Origin: Rhizophagus clarus
Lineage: Eukaryota > Glomeromycota > Glomeromycetes > Glomerales > Glomeraceae
Assembly: GCA_015698045.1 (NCBI GenBank)
Contig: BLAL01000158.1
Location: 372,001 to 436,000, forward strand
Direction: 5' to 3'
Length of the DNA stretch: 64,000 bases
This document shows, one piece after another, positions 47,994 through 58,973 of the stretch (the first letter of the stretch is position 1; the number at the start of each line of letters is the position of its first letter). The position numbers were made by a program, and so were the translations under genes. Below the pieces are notes generated by a model. That model had not been told where the DNA came from and ran no database searches. It saw nothing but the letters and a program-made list of their open reading frames with translations.

Positions 47994-50070
47994 TGGGTAG
48001 CAAGAATGGAAGATAATCGATTGTAGAAAAGCTTGACAAATGATTTCCAAATAACTTCCAGAAGCATGATAGGACGGGTGTTTTTTAATTGACAACGCCA
48101 TTCATGTGGCTTGGGAATAGGAAAGACTATAGCCTGACGCCAAAAATCTGGGATATCAGCTGAAGCAAAACATTTATGGATCAAGATTAAGAGTAAAGAG
48201 TTGGCGGTATGTCCTAAATGCTTAAGCATTTCATATGTAATCATGGAGGGGCCAGGGGCTTTGCCATTGGGCATAGAAGAAACTGTAGAAATCCATTCCT
48301 CTAAGGAAGGAGGAGACAAATGTGATTCATAAATATCAGGGGTGACAGCATCCATAGGTGAATACTCAGAGCGCCACTTAGCAGGTAAAGCCGATACATG
48401 CGAAGGTGAGGTAGAATTGATGGAGACAGCATTTTGGAAGTGATTAACCACAGCATTAGAAATATTCTTAAGGTCCGTTAATAACTGAGGGGCAGTAGGA
48501 TGGTCGATAAAAACACGATCTAACACAATGCGATGACATGATCGTGAAAGCGCTGAGTTGATAAAAGAAGAAATATCAGTGTCAAAATTTTGATCACGAG
48601 TATTGATATGGGCTTTGATAGAGGAATCCTGAAATTCTTTTTCTTTTAATAAGTATAAGCCTCTCAGTGATTTAAGAGCGTGTGACAGAGTGGCGAAGAG
48701 TTGACTGAAATTGTCATTCTGACAAGAGGATAAAGTAAGAGGTAGAACCGGAACAACAGAAAAAATAGACTTATATAGACTAAAAATAGTATTAAGTCTA
48801 GTCACATAATGAGACCATTTACGGTCATGTGAAGAAGAGAAGGTGTGTGGGTATTTGCGTAAAAGTTGGATAGAATGAAGGATGCGATTAAGAAAACGAT
48901 AATATTGTAATAAGGTTTTCAGATCTTTAGGAAGGTAAAGGGTATGATCATTACCGACAGTACGTGCAGGCAGGAAAGCGTTGGCACTGGCAATGATATT
49001 AGTGTGTAAATATTCACACATGCGATTAACATGCCAAGAGGCAAAAATATTGGGGAAATGTAGCAAAGTTTGTCAATATGGGCAGAAAAGTCATCCCATT
49101 GAGAGGAATTAACAGAATCAAACGAAAAAATATGATGAGAATGCTGTTGGAGCTGGCGAGCACGAGCCATCTTGATGAAAGAGAATAAAAAGGAACGATC
49201 ATAATAGGTAGTAACAGGATTATGATCAGAAAAATTAGTGTCATGCACGTCAAAAATGACGGAAGTGAATAAAAATCGTTTAAGAAGAGGACACGACCAC
49301 ACATAATCTATGCGGGAAACAATGTCAGCACGATGAAAAGTGCCTAGAGAAACAAAAGAATTAACTAGGGTATAGTCAACATAACCATTCGATAAAAGAA
49401 AATTGAAAAGGTGGTGGATACGTTTAGAAGCAATTTGAGGTTGATTAAAAAAGATAGGATAAAAGTGGTTTAGGTGCATGTTGAAATTACCACAAACAGC
49501 GTGATGGAAACCTAGCCTTCTAGCATCAAATAAGGCTTGAATTAAAAGGTCTATGGTGTCATTGCGCAAGGCTTGATCAGAGGTGAGGGGGATGTAAACA
49601 ACAAAAATACGCAGCTTGACATTGCCTTTAAAATATAGGTCAATAGAAAGCAAGCGGGAGGAAAGGGATATATATGTGTGAACATGAGAGGCTAAAGAAT
49701 TTTCAATAAAAAGGGAAACCCCTCCAAAAGAGCGAACATGTTGGGAGGTATCTAGAATGGAAGAAAAAATAGTATAATTAGAAAGGCGTTTAGCTAAAAA
49801 GTGCATTTGTTTAGGATGTAAATGGGTGTCTACGACACCACCAAAGGAAATTTTTTTAAGAGAAAAGAAATTGTTTAACAATTCAATTTTGTTATGAGGG
49901 TGCATCTTTAAACCATTAATATTAAAGGAAGAAATAGTGAAGGAGTTAAAGAGGGGAGGTGATAAAGAATTAGAAGAAAATAAAGAATCTTGTAACAAAA
50001 GGTCTTCTATATCAACAGGGTTGGGGGGATTTTGAACGAAAGAATCATAATTAAAATTATTGTCTGTCAT
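47994..50070 (-). pseudogene. LINE copy B ORF2, 5' half: AP endonuclease and N-terminal RT
   Basis: Starts at ATG 50070 (MTDNNFNYDSFVQNPPNP), 53 nt past the end of ORF1. The endonuclease runs in one long open frame to about 49000: SFNINGL, GGVVDTHLHPKQMHFL, GGVSLFIENSL, LRIFVVYIP, CGNFNMHLN (Gly-Asp-Phe-Asn changed to Gly-Asn), SRIDYVWSCPLL and FSDHNPV. One frame change near 49030 leads to the 47870-49066 frame with the RT start: SMPNGKAPGPSMITYEMLKHLG, PIPKPHEWRCQLKNTRPIMLLEVIWKSFVKLFYNRL. The P-like transposon cuts it at 47994. It is less broken than copy A. The Glu of the first endonuclease box is replaced by Asp (VVDTHL) here and in copy C. Confidence 0.9.
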
Positions 50071-50122
50071 TGTAACACACTGATAAATCAGACGGGAAAA
50101 TATATAGAGGGAGAATAGAGAA

Positions 50123-51655
50123 TTATTTAGAACCAGCTGCACTAGCTGAGTCCGTGAAAGAAAAAAAAGAAGTAATCGATCTGATAAAACCGCTAATAGA
50201 GTTAGCGAGCATGTCCAACTTGTTTTCTATAGCCAAATGCTTCACATTAATGGCTTGAATTTCATCGCGAGTTTGTGTGGGGGAAGGAACCTCGTGAGAG
50301 ATAGAAGAAGATGAGAAAATATTAGGGATATCAACAGGAACGGAGATGGGAGCTCTAACTGGGCGTGATGGAATAAAACCAGGAGGTAAGGGGTTGAGAG
50401 GCGTTTGTACAGGCGGAGCAGCTGGTTGAGAGGACACCAGCGTGACAGTAGGATCAGATATAGCCAGTACGTCTATGAGCATATCCAATGGCTGGTTGAT
50501 GGCTGGGATGTCAGGCGGAGGTAGTAGACTGATGTGCTGTTCAATACGAGTCATACATTTATCGTTGAGTTCTAGGGCAGTAATACGATCACGGACTTCT
50601 GCCATGTCCTGTTAAAGAGATTTCAACAAGGATAAAATATTAGCAGCCTCGTGAGAAGATATAGTAATAGTTTGATTGGGTGTTGAAAGGGGGGAGGAGT
50701 ACGCAGAACCGTAGAAAAGAAAACTGAACGGTCACATTTATCGCTGGATTTAGAGCGATCCTGGTAAGGATTGTTAATATGTCGAGAGTTAGCTGAAGGT
50801 CGATGTGACTGGAAGGATTAAGAGTTTCCTGGACCTTTCAAATGCGAGCATGAACGAGAACCTGAGCGTGAACGCTCTTTAGGTCTGGCAGGTTGATTGA
50901 TATTGAATCATTCTTTAAGTGCAGCCACTGGGTCTCTTCCCCTAGTACGGCCCCTTTGTTGGCGACTTGAACATTAATTGGGAGCGCAGCCTAATTTACC
51001 ACATCTGTGGCAAAGTTTATTAGTATCGTTTGGGAGGTTCCATTGTAATGTGTGACCTCAGAAACCAATAATCTGTTCCATGGCGGCATCCATAGTTTCT
51101 TGAGAGTTGAACGTAACGTAAGCCCATCTCTTGGGTTTGTAAGAGTTCAGGGAGAAAGGAACATTGACGGCCTTAGCACCCAGGTCTCCAGTGAGGGGGG
51201 ATAGGTATCCTTAGTGTTAGGAGGTAATTGCGTAAGCGTAGCAATAAATTCTCGATGGGAAGATTTCTGATCGACCGTGTAGTGACATGGAGTCACCCAG
51301 AGGCAGGTGGAGAAGCAATAAACAGCCCATTGGGTATCAAAACAGGCAATGGAGTGGGCAGAATCGTAAACAATTCTGGCTTGTTGCACTTTAGCATTTT
51401 TCCTAGAGTAAACTTGGCAGGACGCAATGTTGCCAAATTTTTTAAAATAAGATATGATATTCTCTTTGGTTAAGAAGAAGGGAATATTGGTAACTTGGAT
51501 GGCTCAGAGATCTTCATCACTCTGGAGTTGTTTGGGATCATGTGCATGGAACGCGAGGTCTGGGAACTGTTGGTGGACAACACCAACACAAGCATCACGT
51601 GCCTCCATTATTTGGAAATGAATAACGAGGTGTTTAGAATCACCAGATCCCATCA
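50123..51655 (-). pseudogene. LINE copy B ORF1, 5'-truncated
   Basis: RRM plus zinc-knuckle ORF1, colinear with copy A. It shows VTNIPFFLTKENIISYFKKF with GNIASCQVYSRKNAK (first RRM, about 51500-51400), AYVTFNSQETMDAAMEQ (about 51120), CHRCGKLGCAPN (about 51005), an Arg/Ser-rich stretch (about 50900-50820) and MAEVRDRITALELNDKC at 50605, ending SASAAGSK at 50123. Several stops interrupt it (for example in the knuckle region near 50980 and before 50605). The N-terminal third is missing because the Plavaka-type element starts at 51656. Confidence 0.8.
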
Positions 51656-52061
51656 GAAAATTTTTTCAGAAGATATACATTGATAATTATCACTTTATCG
51701 ATAAATATCGTATTTATAAATCGATGGTTAACATAATGTGATAATATTCGATAATTATCTCACAATTATACAACGATATTTAACTTTTCTAAAATAATCG
51801 TATTGATAATTTGCGATATTGACAATTATCGAAAATAATCTTGACGATGATTTGCGATGTTGGCAATTATCAAAAATAATCTCAATGATGATTTGCGATA
51901 TTGACAATTATCAAAAATAATCTCAACGATGATTTGCGATATTTGATAATTATCAAAAATAATCAAGTTAAATCCATTATTTATTGTTTCATTAATAAAT
52001 CATAAAACGCACTCATATACAAATGAATACTAAGAATATTAATCTAATTTCATTTTACACC

Positions 52062-54903
52062 TTAAAAAATATATGTATTAACAAAATATTCATTTTCACA
52101 GTTATTTCTTGGTATAATGTGAACTGACATATCAACCGAATCTAAGTAAACACATGTATATTGATCAGTTAGCCATAATCTTGGACAGTCGTATATGATC
52201 TCTTCTTCTTGTACTTCTTTATACCATCGTAACAAAGCAAGATTTACTGGCTCTTTTAAGCCTTTTGCAGAAAATTCCAATAATAAAAGTGCCTAAATTT
52301 AATTCAGTTAATAACATGTCATCATGACAAAAATCTTAATAAAAAATTTTAAGCATATCATACCTTTCCATACCACGCAGTTTCTTTGGAAGAGACTACT
52401 ATATCACTGAACCATTCATTACCATAAAAGGTTCCTGCTGTTCAGATAATATCAGTTGATTCAACAGCTACACTAGAATATATTTTAAAATGCCCAGATT
52501 CATAATCATATTCTAACTCATTTTCTGTCAAAAACTCTTCAAAACCTGTATGAAGGTTATCAAACCCTTCTTTATACAGATAATGGATATCGGTGTCTTG
52601 TTTTATTTTAGAAACTGTTATTTCAATTTCAGTAAATTTGAACTCCCATAAAAGATTTCGAAATCCACTAGATCTCCTTATCGTAGGTTTTTTTTGTTTC
52701 AAGGCTAAATATTGACGTCGCACCTATTGTATCAAATTTAAATTAATCAATTAAAATAGATTATGACGAAACAGATCATATAACATTACCGTAGTTAACA
52801 TTTGTAGAACATAATTTCTTTTATTTGTCATTCGATATGGAGTTTTAATGCTCTTCTTATGCAAAGTTTCATATGTTTCTGTTGACATCCCATTCATCGA
52901 ACCATAAAGTCGAATTGATGGAATTACATGATAATGAAGCACGTGAAGTTTAGGTATTTTACAGCGACTTGGATAATATTCAGCAAATATCGTTACAAAT
53001 TCTTGACAGAATTCAGTTATTAACGTCTAGTAATAGTAGTAATAAATTTCTAAAAAACTGAAATTAAATACTAATTAAAGATTTGGTTTAGAATTAATAA
53101 TCGATATTTACCTCTAATTCTGTTAACTCAGTATCCGTAAATGACTCCTGACACAACTTCATATACATTACCAAATATTTATGAAAAATATTGCACAGTC
53201 TCTTACATGGTATTCCACCTTCTTTATAATCATCATATAAATTATCTATAACGAAAATAATCACTTTCATTATATTACGATAATCATTGGCAGTAAATTT
53301 AGATATATTTTCCAATCTGTTTTTTAATATTATTAAGCCTAGATATCGTGGGATTGCGTACAATCTGTGGTCCATATCTTTTACTGCTCTATTGCTGACC
53401 TTTTGGTATAACAATTCATGAGTAAATGCATACGATCTGGAGCAGTCGCCTCATAAATATTAAAATCGTCAAAATTCCAAAAATAATTAAACTCCTTATG
53501 AATCGAAAATTCACTTGCTTGATTCTCACTAATAACTAGTTTCATCTTTTCTGGAGTTCGTAAATCAATATGAGATAATACCATATTATTAAGATCTTTG
53601 TTATTTATCAAGCAATAATAACATGGTCATTTAGAAGTTGATGGAAGATATGTTGCGGTAAATACTTCTGCTTCCGCCATATCAGCAAGAATAACTGATA
53701 ATTTTGGTGTAAATGAATGTATTTTATTTTGAACAACTAAATACATGTCATTTTGATTCATTATCGGCGATAATAATATTCAGAGACATCTCTGAAAAAT
53801 GAGTCTCTGTAATCTTCGGAAAGATTCAGAATTCCTTGTAGTATTATCTTTTGCTTTTAATTTTGGCAAATAACCAACAAGTATTTTAGCGTTAGGTTTA
53901 TTTCGCTACCAATTTGGTATATTTCCGAGTGAAATATATATAGGATGTTCAGAAGTTTTGCCCAGATGATCACAAGTTGTAGAATCGGCGTAGATTATTA
54001 TTGATAATAATTTATTATCGACAGGAATTTTATTTTCCGTGATATACCACCAATACTTTCGAATTGTTCACCATAAGTCTTAATTAATGTATTGTGATTT
54101 TTATACTTAAAAACAAATTCTTCATTCATTTCAGATTGAAGAAACAGAACTTTAATTCCATGAATTATCGGTTGATAATAAGAAGAATAATCTTTATCCT
54201 GAAATTTCGTGATAAGGACTTTTTTGAATTTCATATAAGGAAATTCGTTAACATCAAGAAATCTACGACCTTCCTTAGTATTTATTGGTAATGGGTTTTT
54301 TTCAGCCTCTTGTCTGCTTTTATTGATTAACTTAATTATCCTATCACCGCAAGAATTAGATAATTGATATTTCATAACAATTTTCATGAATTCACAATAA
54401 ATGTCATTTGGCCATTCAGTGTTAGGTGGATGTGTTTTGTCTCTTATTGCATCATCTAGTGTGGTCCCACAAAAATCTTCAGCATTGATAGATAACGAGT
54501 ATATTAAGTCAACTTCATTATCCTCATTATCATTGTCATCAAATTTACCACTTTTCTCATCAGACTTATCGTTGTCATCAAATTCCCCACTTTCCTCATC
54601 CGACTCTTCAGAAATTTGTAAATTTTCATGAGATTCTACAGGTTGTTCTAATGTTATTTTTGATTCAGATTCGTCATCTTTCATTGAAAGATCATCATCC
54701 TAGAGACTGGATTCTTCATGATATGGCACTTTTGATACTTCTTTATCATCATCATCCCAGAGATCAGGTTCTTCGTGTGGCATGTTTGATTGAAAGGTTA
54801 CTTCTTCATCTTCATCAATATATTGATGCTTGTCCGAAATATGTCGTTTTAATGCATAAGTTGACGAAAAAGTACATGAACAATATGAACATTTATAGGT
54901 CAT
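52062..54903 (-). pseudogene. Plavaka-type transposase with N-terminal C2H2 finger, broken
   Basis: Likely start ATG 54903: MTYKCSYCSCTFSSTYALKR then HISDKH, a C2H2 finger at the very N-terminus. A long Asp/Glu/Ser-rich acidic region follows, then SRQEAEKNPLPINTKEGRRF, IIIYADSTTCDHLGKTSEHP with IYISLGNIPNW (about 53990-53905), LSVILADMAEAEVFTATYLP, EFSIHKEFNYFWNFDDFNIY with EATAPDRMHLL (about 53500-53420), and a C-terminal YTCVYLDSVDMSVHIIPRNN ending at 52062. The YADST...GKTS..PIY.SLGNIP run is what I know from Plavaka (KDZ-like) transposases of fungi. Introns of 60-90 nt are apparent, for example near 52730-52790 and 52990-53105. At least three stops fall in coding blocks (after HEESSL near 54700; after GNIPNW; before PCYYC near 53625), so this copy is dead, though family features are well kept. 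Confidence 0.75.
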
Positions 54904-55804
54904 TTTGAGTGATTTTAGCGATAGTGAACAGAACCAAATTTTATAAAAGTGAATTTGTTGCCTGAACAAAACTAGTAAAAACAGAATTTATTGCCTGAAC
55001 AAAACCAAAAAATAATGTAATATATATATTTCATTATTTCAGCTTTACTAGTAGTAGATGACGATCAGTTTTATTAGTAAACAATACAGATATTTTTAGA
55101 CTTTTCTTAATTGTATTGTTGATCTATTTAATTTTTGAGTACAACAATTAAATATGCATCGTTATATCTCGATTAATTGTATTGTTTTATATTGTTAAAT
55201 TTTCAAATAATTTATTTAATTTTGAGTAATTGAAAGAGATCGATACCATTTACTACTATGATTGGATATTTTCAGTTAACTAATGTGCATTGTTACCGTA
55301 TCCCTCGAATTTATTTACAAATAATTAATATGCATCGTTATCCCTCGAATTTATTTACAATTAACTAATATGCGTCATTATCCCTTGTTTAATCCATTTA
55401 ATTTTGAGTACAATTAACTAATATGCATCGTTATAATATTTTAATTATGCATTACAATTAATAACGCGTCACTATAATAATTTAATTAGTATGCATTATA
55501 ATTATTTACACGTCACATTGAGTTTTACTGATCTAAATAGTTTATCAAACTTTAGAAAAGTTTATATATAGGATACTTTTCCAACCTTTTTTTTAAACTT
55601 TTTTTATCTCTGATTTTACATTCAAATCTTCTTCAATCCTTTTTCGTCCACTTCTTCTTCAATCCTTTTTCATCTGCTTCTTCTTCAATCCTTTTTCGTT
55701 CGCTCTTTTTTTCACTTTATACTAAATTTTTCTTCGCTCTTCTTTAGTCGAACCATTTATATCTTTCTTTTTTTACTAATTTGTTTCAAACCTTTTTTAA
55801 AAAA
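54904..55804. promoter_or_regulatory. Shared centre between the two Plavaka-element genes
   Basis: About 900 bases between divergent starts, so both promoters should lie here. Imperfect direct repeats of TTAACTAATATGCATCGTTA with TCCCTCGAATTTATTTACAA recur at 55140-55510. Next to the plus-strand gene is a triplicated pyrimidine block, CTTCTTCAATCCTTTTTC (55625-55700), typical of fungal core promoters. Confidence 0.45.
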
Positions 55805-57972
55805 ATGCCAAAAAAACAAAATATTCCACTAGAGCTAATAAAGATAAACAGTCTCAGGAATCAAATAACGAATATAATAATGAACAAGAAGGCCCAAGAA
55901 AAATCATAAAACGAAAAGATACTTCGCAAGCTAAAGAGCCTGCTAAAGAATCAGATACTATTAGTTCACAAGCTAAAGAGATAGCCAAAAAATCAGATAC
56001 TAGTAACCAGGGATCAGATAGTGATCAAGAAGAAATGGAAGTAGTAGCGGAATCTTCGCAAACTACACCACTAGCAGAAGGTAATGATCTGTATATATTT
56101 ATTATGATTTATTAGATATTATGTTAATAAACCTTTCATAATCAATCATTTATTTTTTAGATAACACTCGAAGGATAAAGGAATATATTTCTAAATAACT
56201 CAAAACATACGGCAGACAATCAAAGCAAAGTAAGTGATAATTTCCAGACTCGAAAATTGTCGACATTTCATTTCAGTTTACATCTATTACACCTAATACA
56301 ATTTACTGGGTTAATACATTAACGTCAGCTGGTGATGAACATTCCAAAATGCTTGTACCAGAAACAAATAGAGAAAATGTACGGCGCAGTAGGCCGACCA
56401 CACCAGCTGTTAAGCATGGAAGAAGCTCGTCAACTACAACTGCAGAAGAAACACCAGAGATCAATGTCCAACCTCCTAAAAGCAGAAAAAGTTGCGAGGA
56501 CATGCTTATAAAACAAGGTAGGCAAATACGAGCTCTATATAAATTACATAAAGAGACGCTCTAGAAAGTCAGATGGATCCAGAACCAGATTAAGTTGCAA
56601 AATAAGAAAAAGAAAAAAATTGACCTAAGCGAAAAGGTCTTTAATGTAAGTTTCTAACGAAAACCTGGTGCTATTCTCTCTTATACCATCCGTCACCAAA
56701 TCACAACATAATTGCAATTATTTATTATCACACACTAATATAAGAAGGTTATAACTCAGTGTGCAATAAATCCTTTCCGGACAATATGTGGCCTACCTTT
56801 GAAAATTTTAAGTTGGAGCTCGAAAATTGGCTAAATCAACATCATCCTGATTATCTTCGTGAAGTAGGCTATAGAGAGTGGACGAACGCATTTTCAGGAT
56901 GCCATCATTCTATGGTGATTATTATTAATAATCGTAATCATAACTGTTGTGTTTAATTTAAATTTTACGATTATCATTATGGATTTTTTATTTTCTTTTA
57001 TAGCTCATGCGAAAAATGAAAGATATGAGAGGAGTACACGTTGCAGCAGTAAAAAGCGCTATTTTTAAGGAATTTGGTCTACAATCAATAAGTGGTAATA
57101 AACAAAAAAGCCCGCAAGATATAAAGAGCTGGAAAAATTTACCACAAGTTAAAGAGTGTTATAATAAGTTATATGATGATAATGATAATGTAAATAAAAA
57201 TATAACAAAACTCGCATTTCCCACAATATCTGATACCGATGAGTCATTTCAGAATATCTATATTTATACGTCAGCGATATGCAATATAGTATTGAATTCT
57301 AGCTACCCTAACGTACACAGGTCGAAATTAGTTAAATAGAGTATCAATAGGTTATCAATAGGTTATCAATCGGCTATCAATAGGCTACCTTATTGGTAGC
57401 CTATTGAACTTGCGCCATAATTCGTCACCAATCAGGCAGGCTGATTGATAACCTATTGATAACCTATTGATACCCTATTTAATAAAAATACCAATAGGAT
57501 ACTAATAGGTTATCAATAAGTTATCAATTGGCTATCAATTAGCCTGCCCGATTGGTGACAGATTATGGCGCAAGTTCAATAGGCTACCAATAGGGTAGCT
57601 TATTGATAGCCGATTGATAACCTATTGATACTCTATTGATACCCTATTTAACTAATTTTGACCTGTGATAGAGTGTGGGAAAAAACCTCTAGAATGATGA
57701 TATCAGAAATTTAAGGTATGTGGCTGTTATTTAAACCAATTTATATAATTTGAAATCTATTCAATTAGATAAAATTCGAATTAATACTTTATTAGGATTT
57801 ATTCGAAAAAAAAGGAGGTTTTACTATACATGACGCACAGGAGATATTGAAGGAAGAAGTTCTGGAAATCCCGAAAACAGGCTCTTTTGAAGAGGAGAAG
57901 GAAACAGATGTAATTCTCAGAGGTGATGATACATTAATGACGTTGTATGACGACTTGTTTTATGATGATTAG
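55805..57972 (+). pseudogene. Second gene of the Plavaka-type element, unknown function, broken
   Basis: A multi-exon gene of the element's plus strand, unknown to me as a named family. Exon-like blocks are 55805-56080, 56161-56230, 56278-56645, about 56759-56911, and 57004 on. Sequence landmarks: a start MPKK followed, after a frame change, by a hydrophilic region (KIIKRKDTSQAKEPAKESD, SDQEEMEVVAES); PKSRKSCEDMLIKQGRQIRA; CNKSFPDNMWPTFENFKLEL with NWLNQHHPDYL; LMRKMKDMRGVHVAAVKSAI; QDIKSWKNLPQVKECYNKLY; and, past the MITE, HDAQEILKEEVLEIP and a very acidic end, LMTLYDDLFYDD. Breaks: a frame change near the start, stops in exon 2 (TAA about 56194) and exon 3 (TAG 56562), and the MITE at 57316. 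A DNA-binding or transposase-partner role is only an inference from its place in the element. Confidence 0.55.
57316..57668. mobile_element. 353-bp hairpin MITE (Tc1/mariner-like) in the second gene
   Basis: Two arms of about 175 bp are inverted copies of each other along their full length (start CACAGGTCGAAATTAGTTAA; read in from the right CACAGGTCAAAATTAGTTAA), at roughly 90% identity. Each arm carries repeated AGGTTATCAATAGG words and a smaller palindrome (TACCTTATTGGTAG). TA occurs at both edges (57314-57315, 57669-57670), and the coding frame resumes after it, so TA looks like the target duplication. It adds a stop to the host reading frame. TA targets suggest a Tc1/mariner-type mobiliser. 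Confidence 0.8.
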
Positions 57973-58435
57973 CAATTATTTATAGGTTGGAAAGTGATAT
58001 TTTATTTTAAGGTGGCATACTAATATTTTATAATTAATTATAATTATTATCATTATGAATTTTATTATGAATTTTATTATTATAAATAAATAAATAAATT
58101 TACGTTAGTAATCGCAATGAATATTTTTAATATTTATTGTTTGAATTTTCTTGATTTTTATCGTATGAAATTTTCTCGACTTTTAACGTTTAGGCTTAAT
58201 TTCGATAAGTAATCATCTTTTCCGTATCAATACTACTCGACGAGTCCAATTATTATCGATAGATATCATGTGACCTTTCCATCGATATATATCTCTATCG
58301 ATATTTATCATTTTAGTTAAATTCTGATAATTTGTCATCATTTACCCACATCAATACTACTCGACGAGTCCGATTATTATCGATATATATCATGTGACCT
58401 ATCCATCGATATATATCCCCTAAAAAATTTTCCAA

Positions 58436-58920
58436 TGAAGTCTGTGATCGTATCACTACCCTAGAGCTCAATAACAGACGTATAACTCGTATTGAACAAC
58501 ACTTTGGTCTACTATTCCCGCCTGATATACCAGCTAACAATCAGACTTCGGATATGCTTATAAACCCACTGGCTATTCCTAATCTTATTATTACACAGGT
58601 ATCTTTTCGACCAGTTGCTCTGACCATACAAAAACCTCTCAACCCTTTGTTACCCAGTTTTATTCCATCAAGTCCTGTTAGGGCCCCATCTCCGCATCCT
58701 CACCTGTTGCTACTCTTAATAGTTCCTCCTCATCTTCTACCCCTAATACAGTCTCTTCTCCCATACAAACTTGCGATGAAATCCAAGCTATTAACGTGAA
58801 GCATTCGGCTATAGAAAACAAGTTGGAAATGCTTGCTAGTACCTCTATCAGTAGTTTCATCAGGTCAATTACTTCTTCTTCATCTTTCACGAACTCAGCT
58901 AGTGCAGCTGGTTCTAATTA
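58436..58920 (+). pseudogene. LINE copy C ORF1, C-terminal remnant
   Basis: Begins inside ORF1 at VCDRITTLELNNRRITRIEQ (cf. MAEVRDRITALELNDKC in copy B), then Pro/Ser-rich linkers, and ends SASAAGSN at 58920. The RRM and knuckle parts are missing, cut by the Plavaka-type element's edge at 58432. At least one frame change lies near 58680. Confidence 0.8.
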
Positions 58921-58973
58921 ATTCTCTTTTCTTCTTTATATATTTCCCCGTCTGGATTTATCATAGTGTTTTA

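Larger units (their letters stand above)
51656..58432. mobile_element. Plavaka-type DNA transposon with two divergent genes
   Basis: Inverted ends: GAAAATTTTTTCAGAAGATA at the left and GAAAATTTTTTAGGGGATA read in from the right. Left subterminal DNA has a 41-bp tandem repeat (about 51800-51965: GATTTGCGATATTGACAATT and variants). Right subterminal DNA has two copies of a roughly 115-bp unit (58205-58300, 58325-58420) with CAATACTACTCGACGAGTCC and TATCATGTGACC. A transposase gene runs on the minus strand and a second gene on the plus strand from a shared 0.9-kb centre. No target duplication is visible, because the left neighbour is LINE B and the right neighbour LINE C, in opposite orientation. 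The element, or a rearrangement through it, joined them. Confidence 0.75.
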
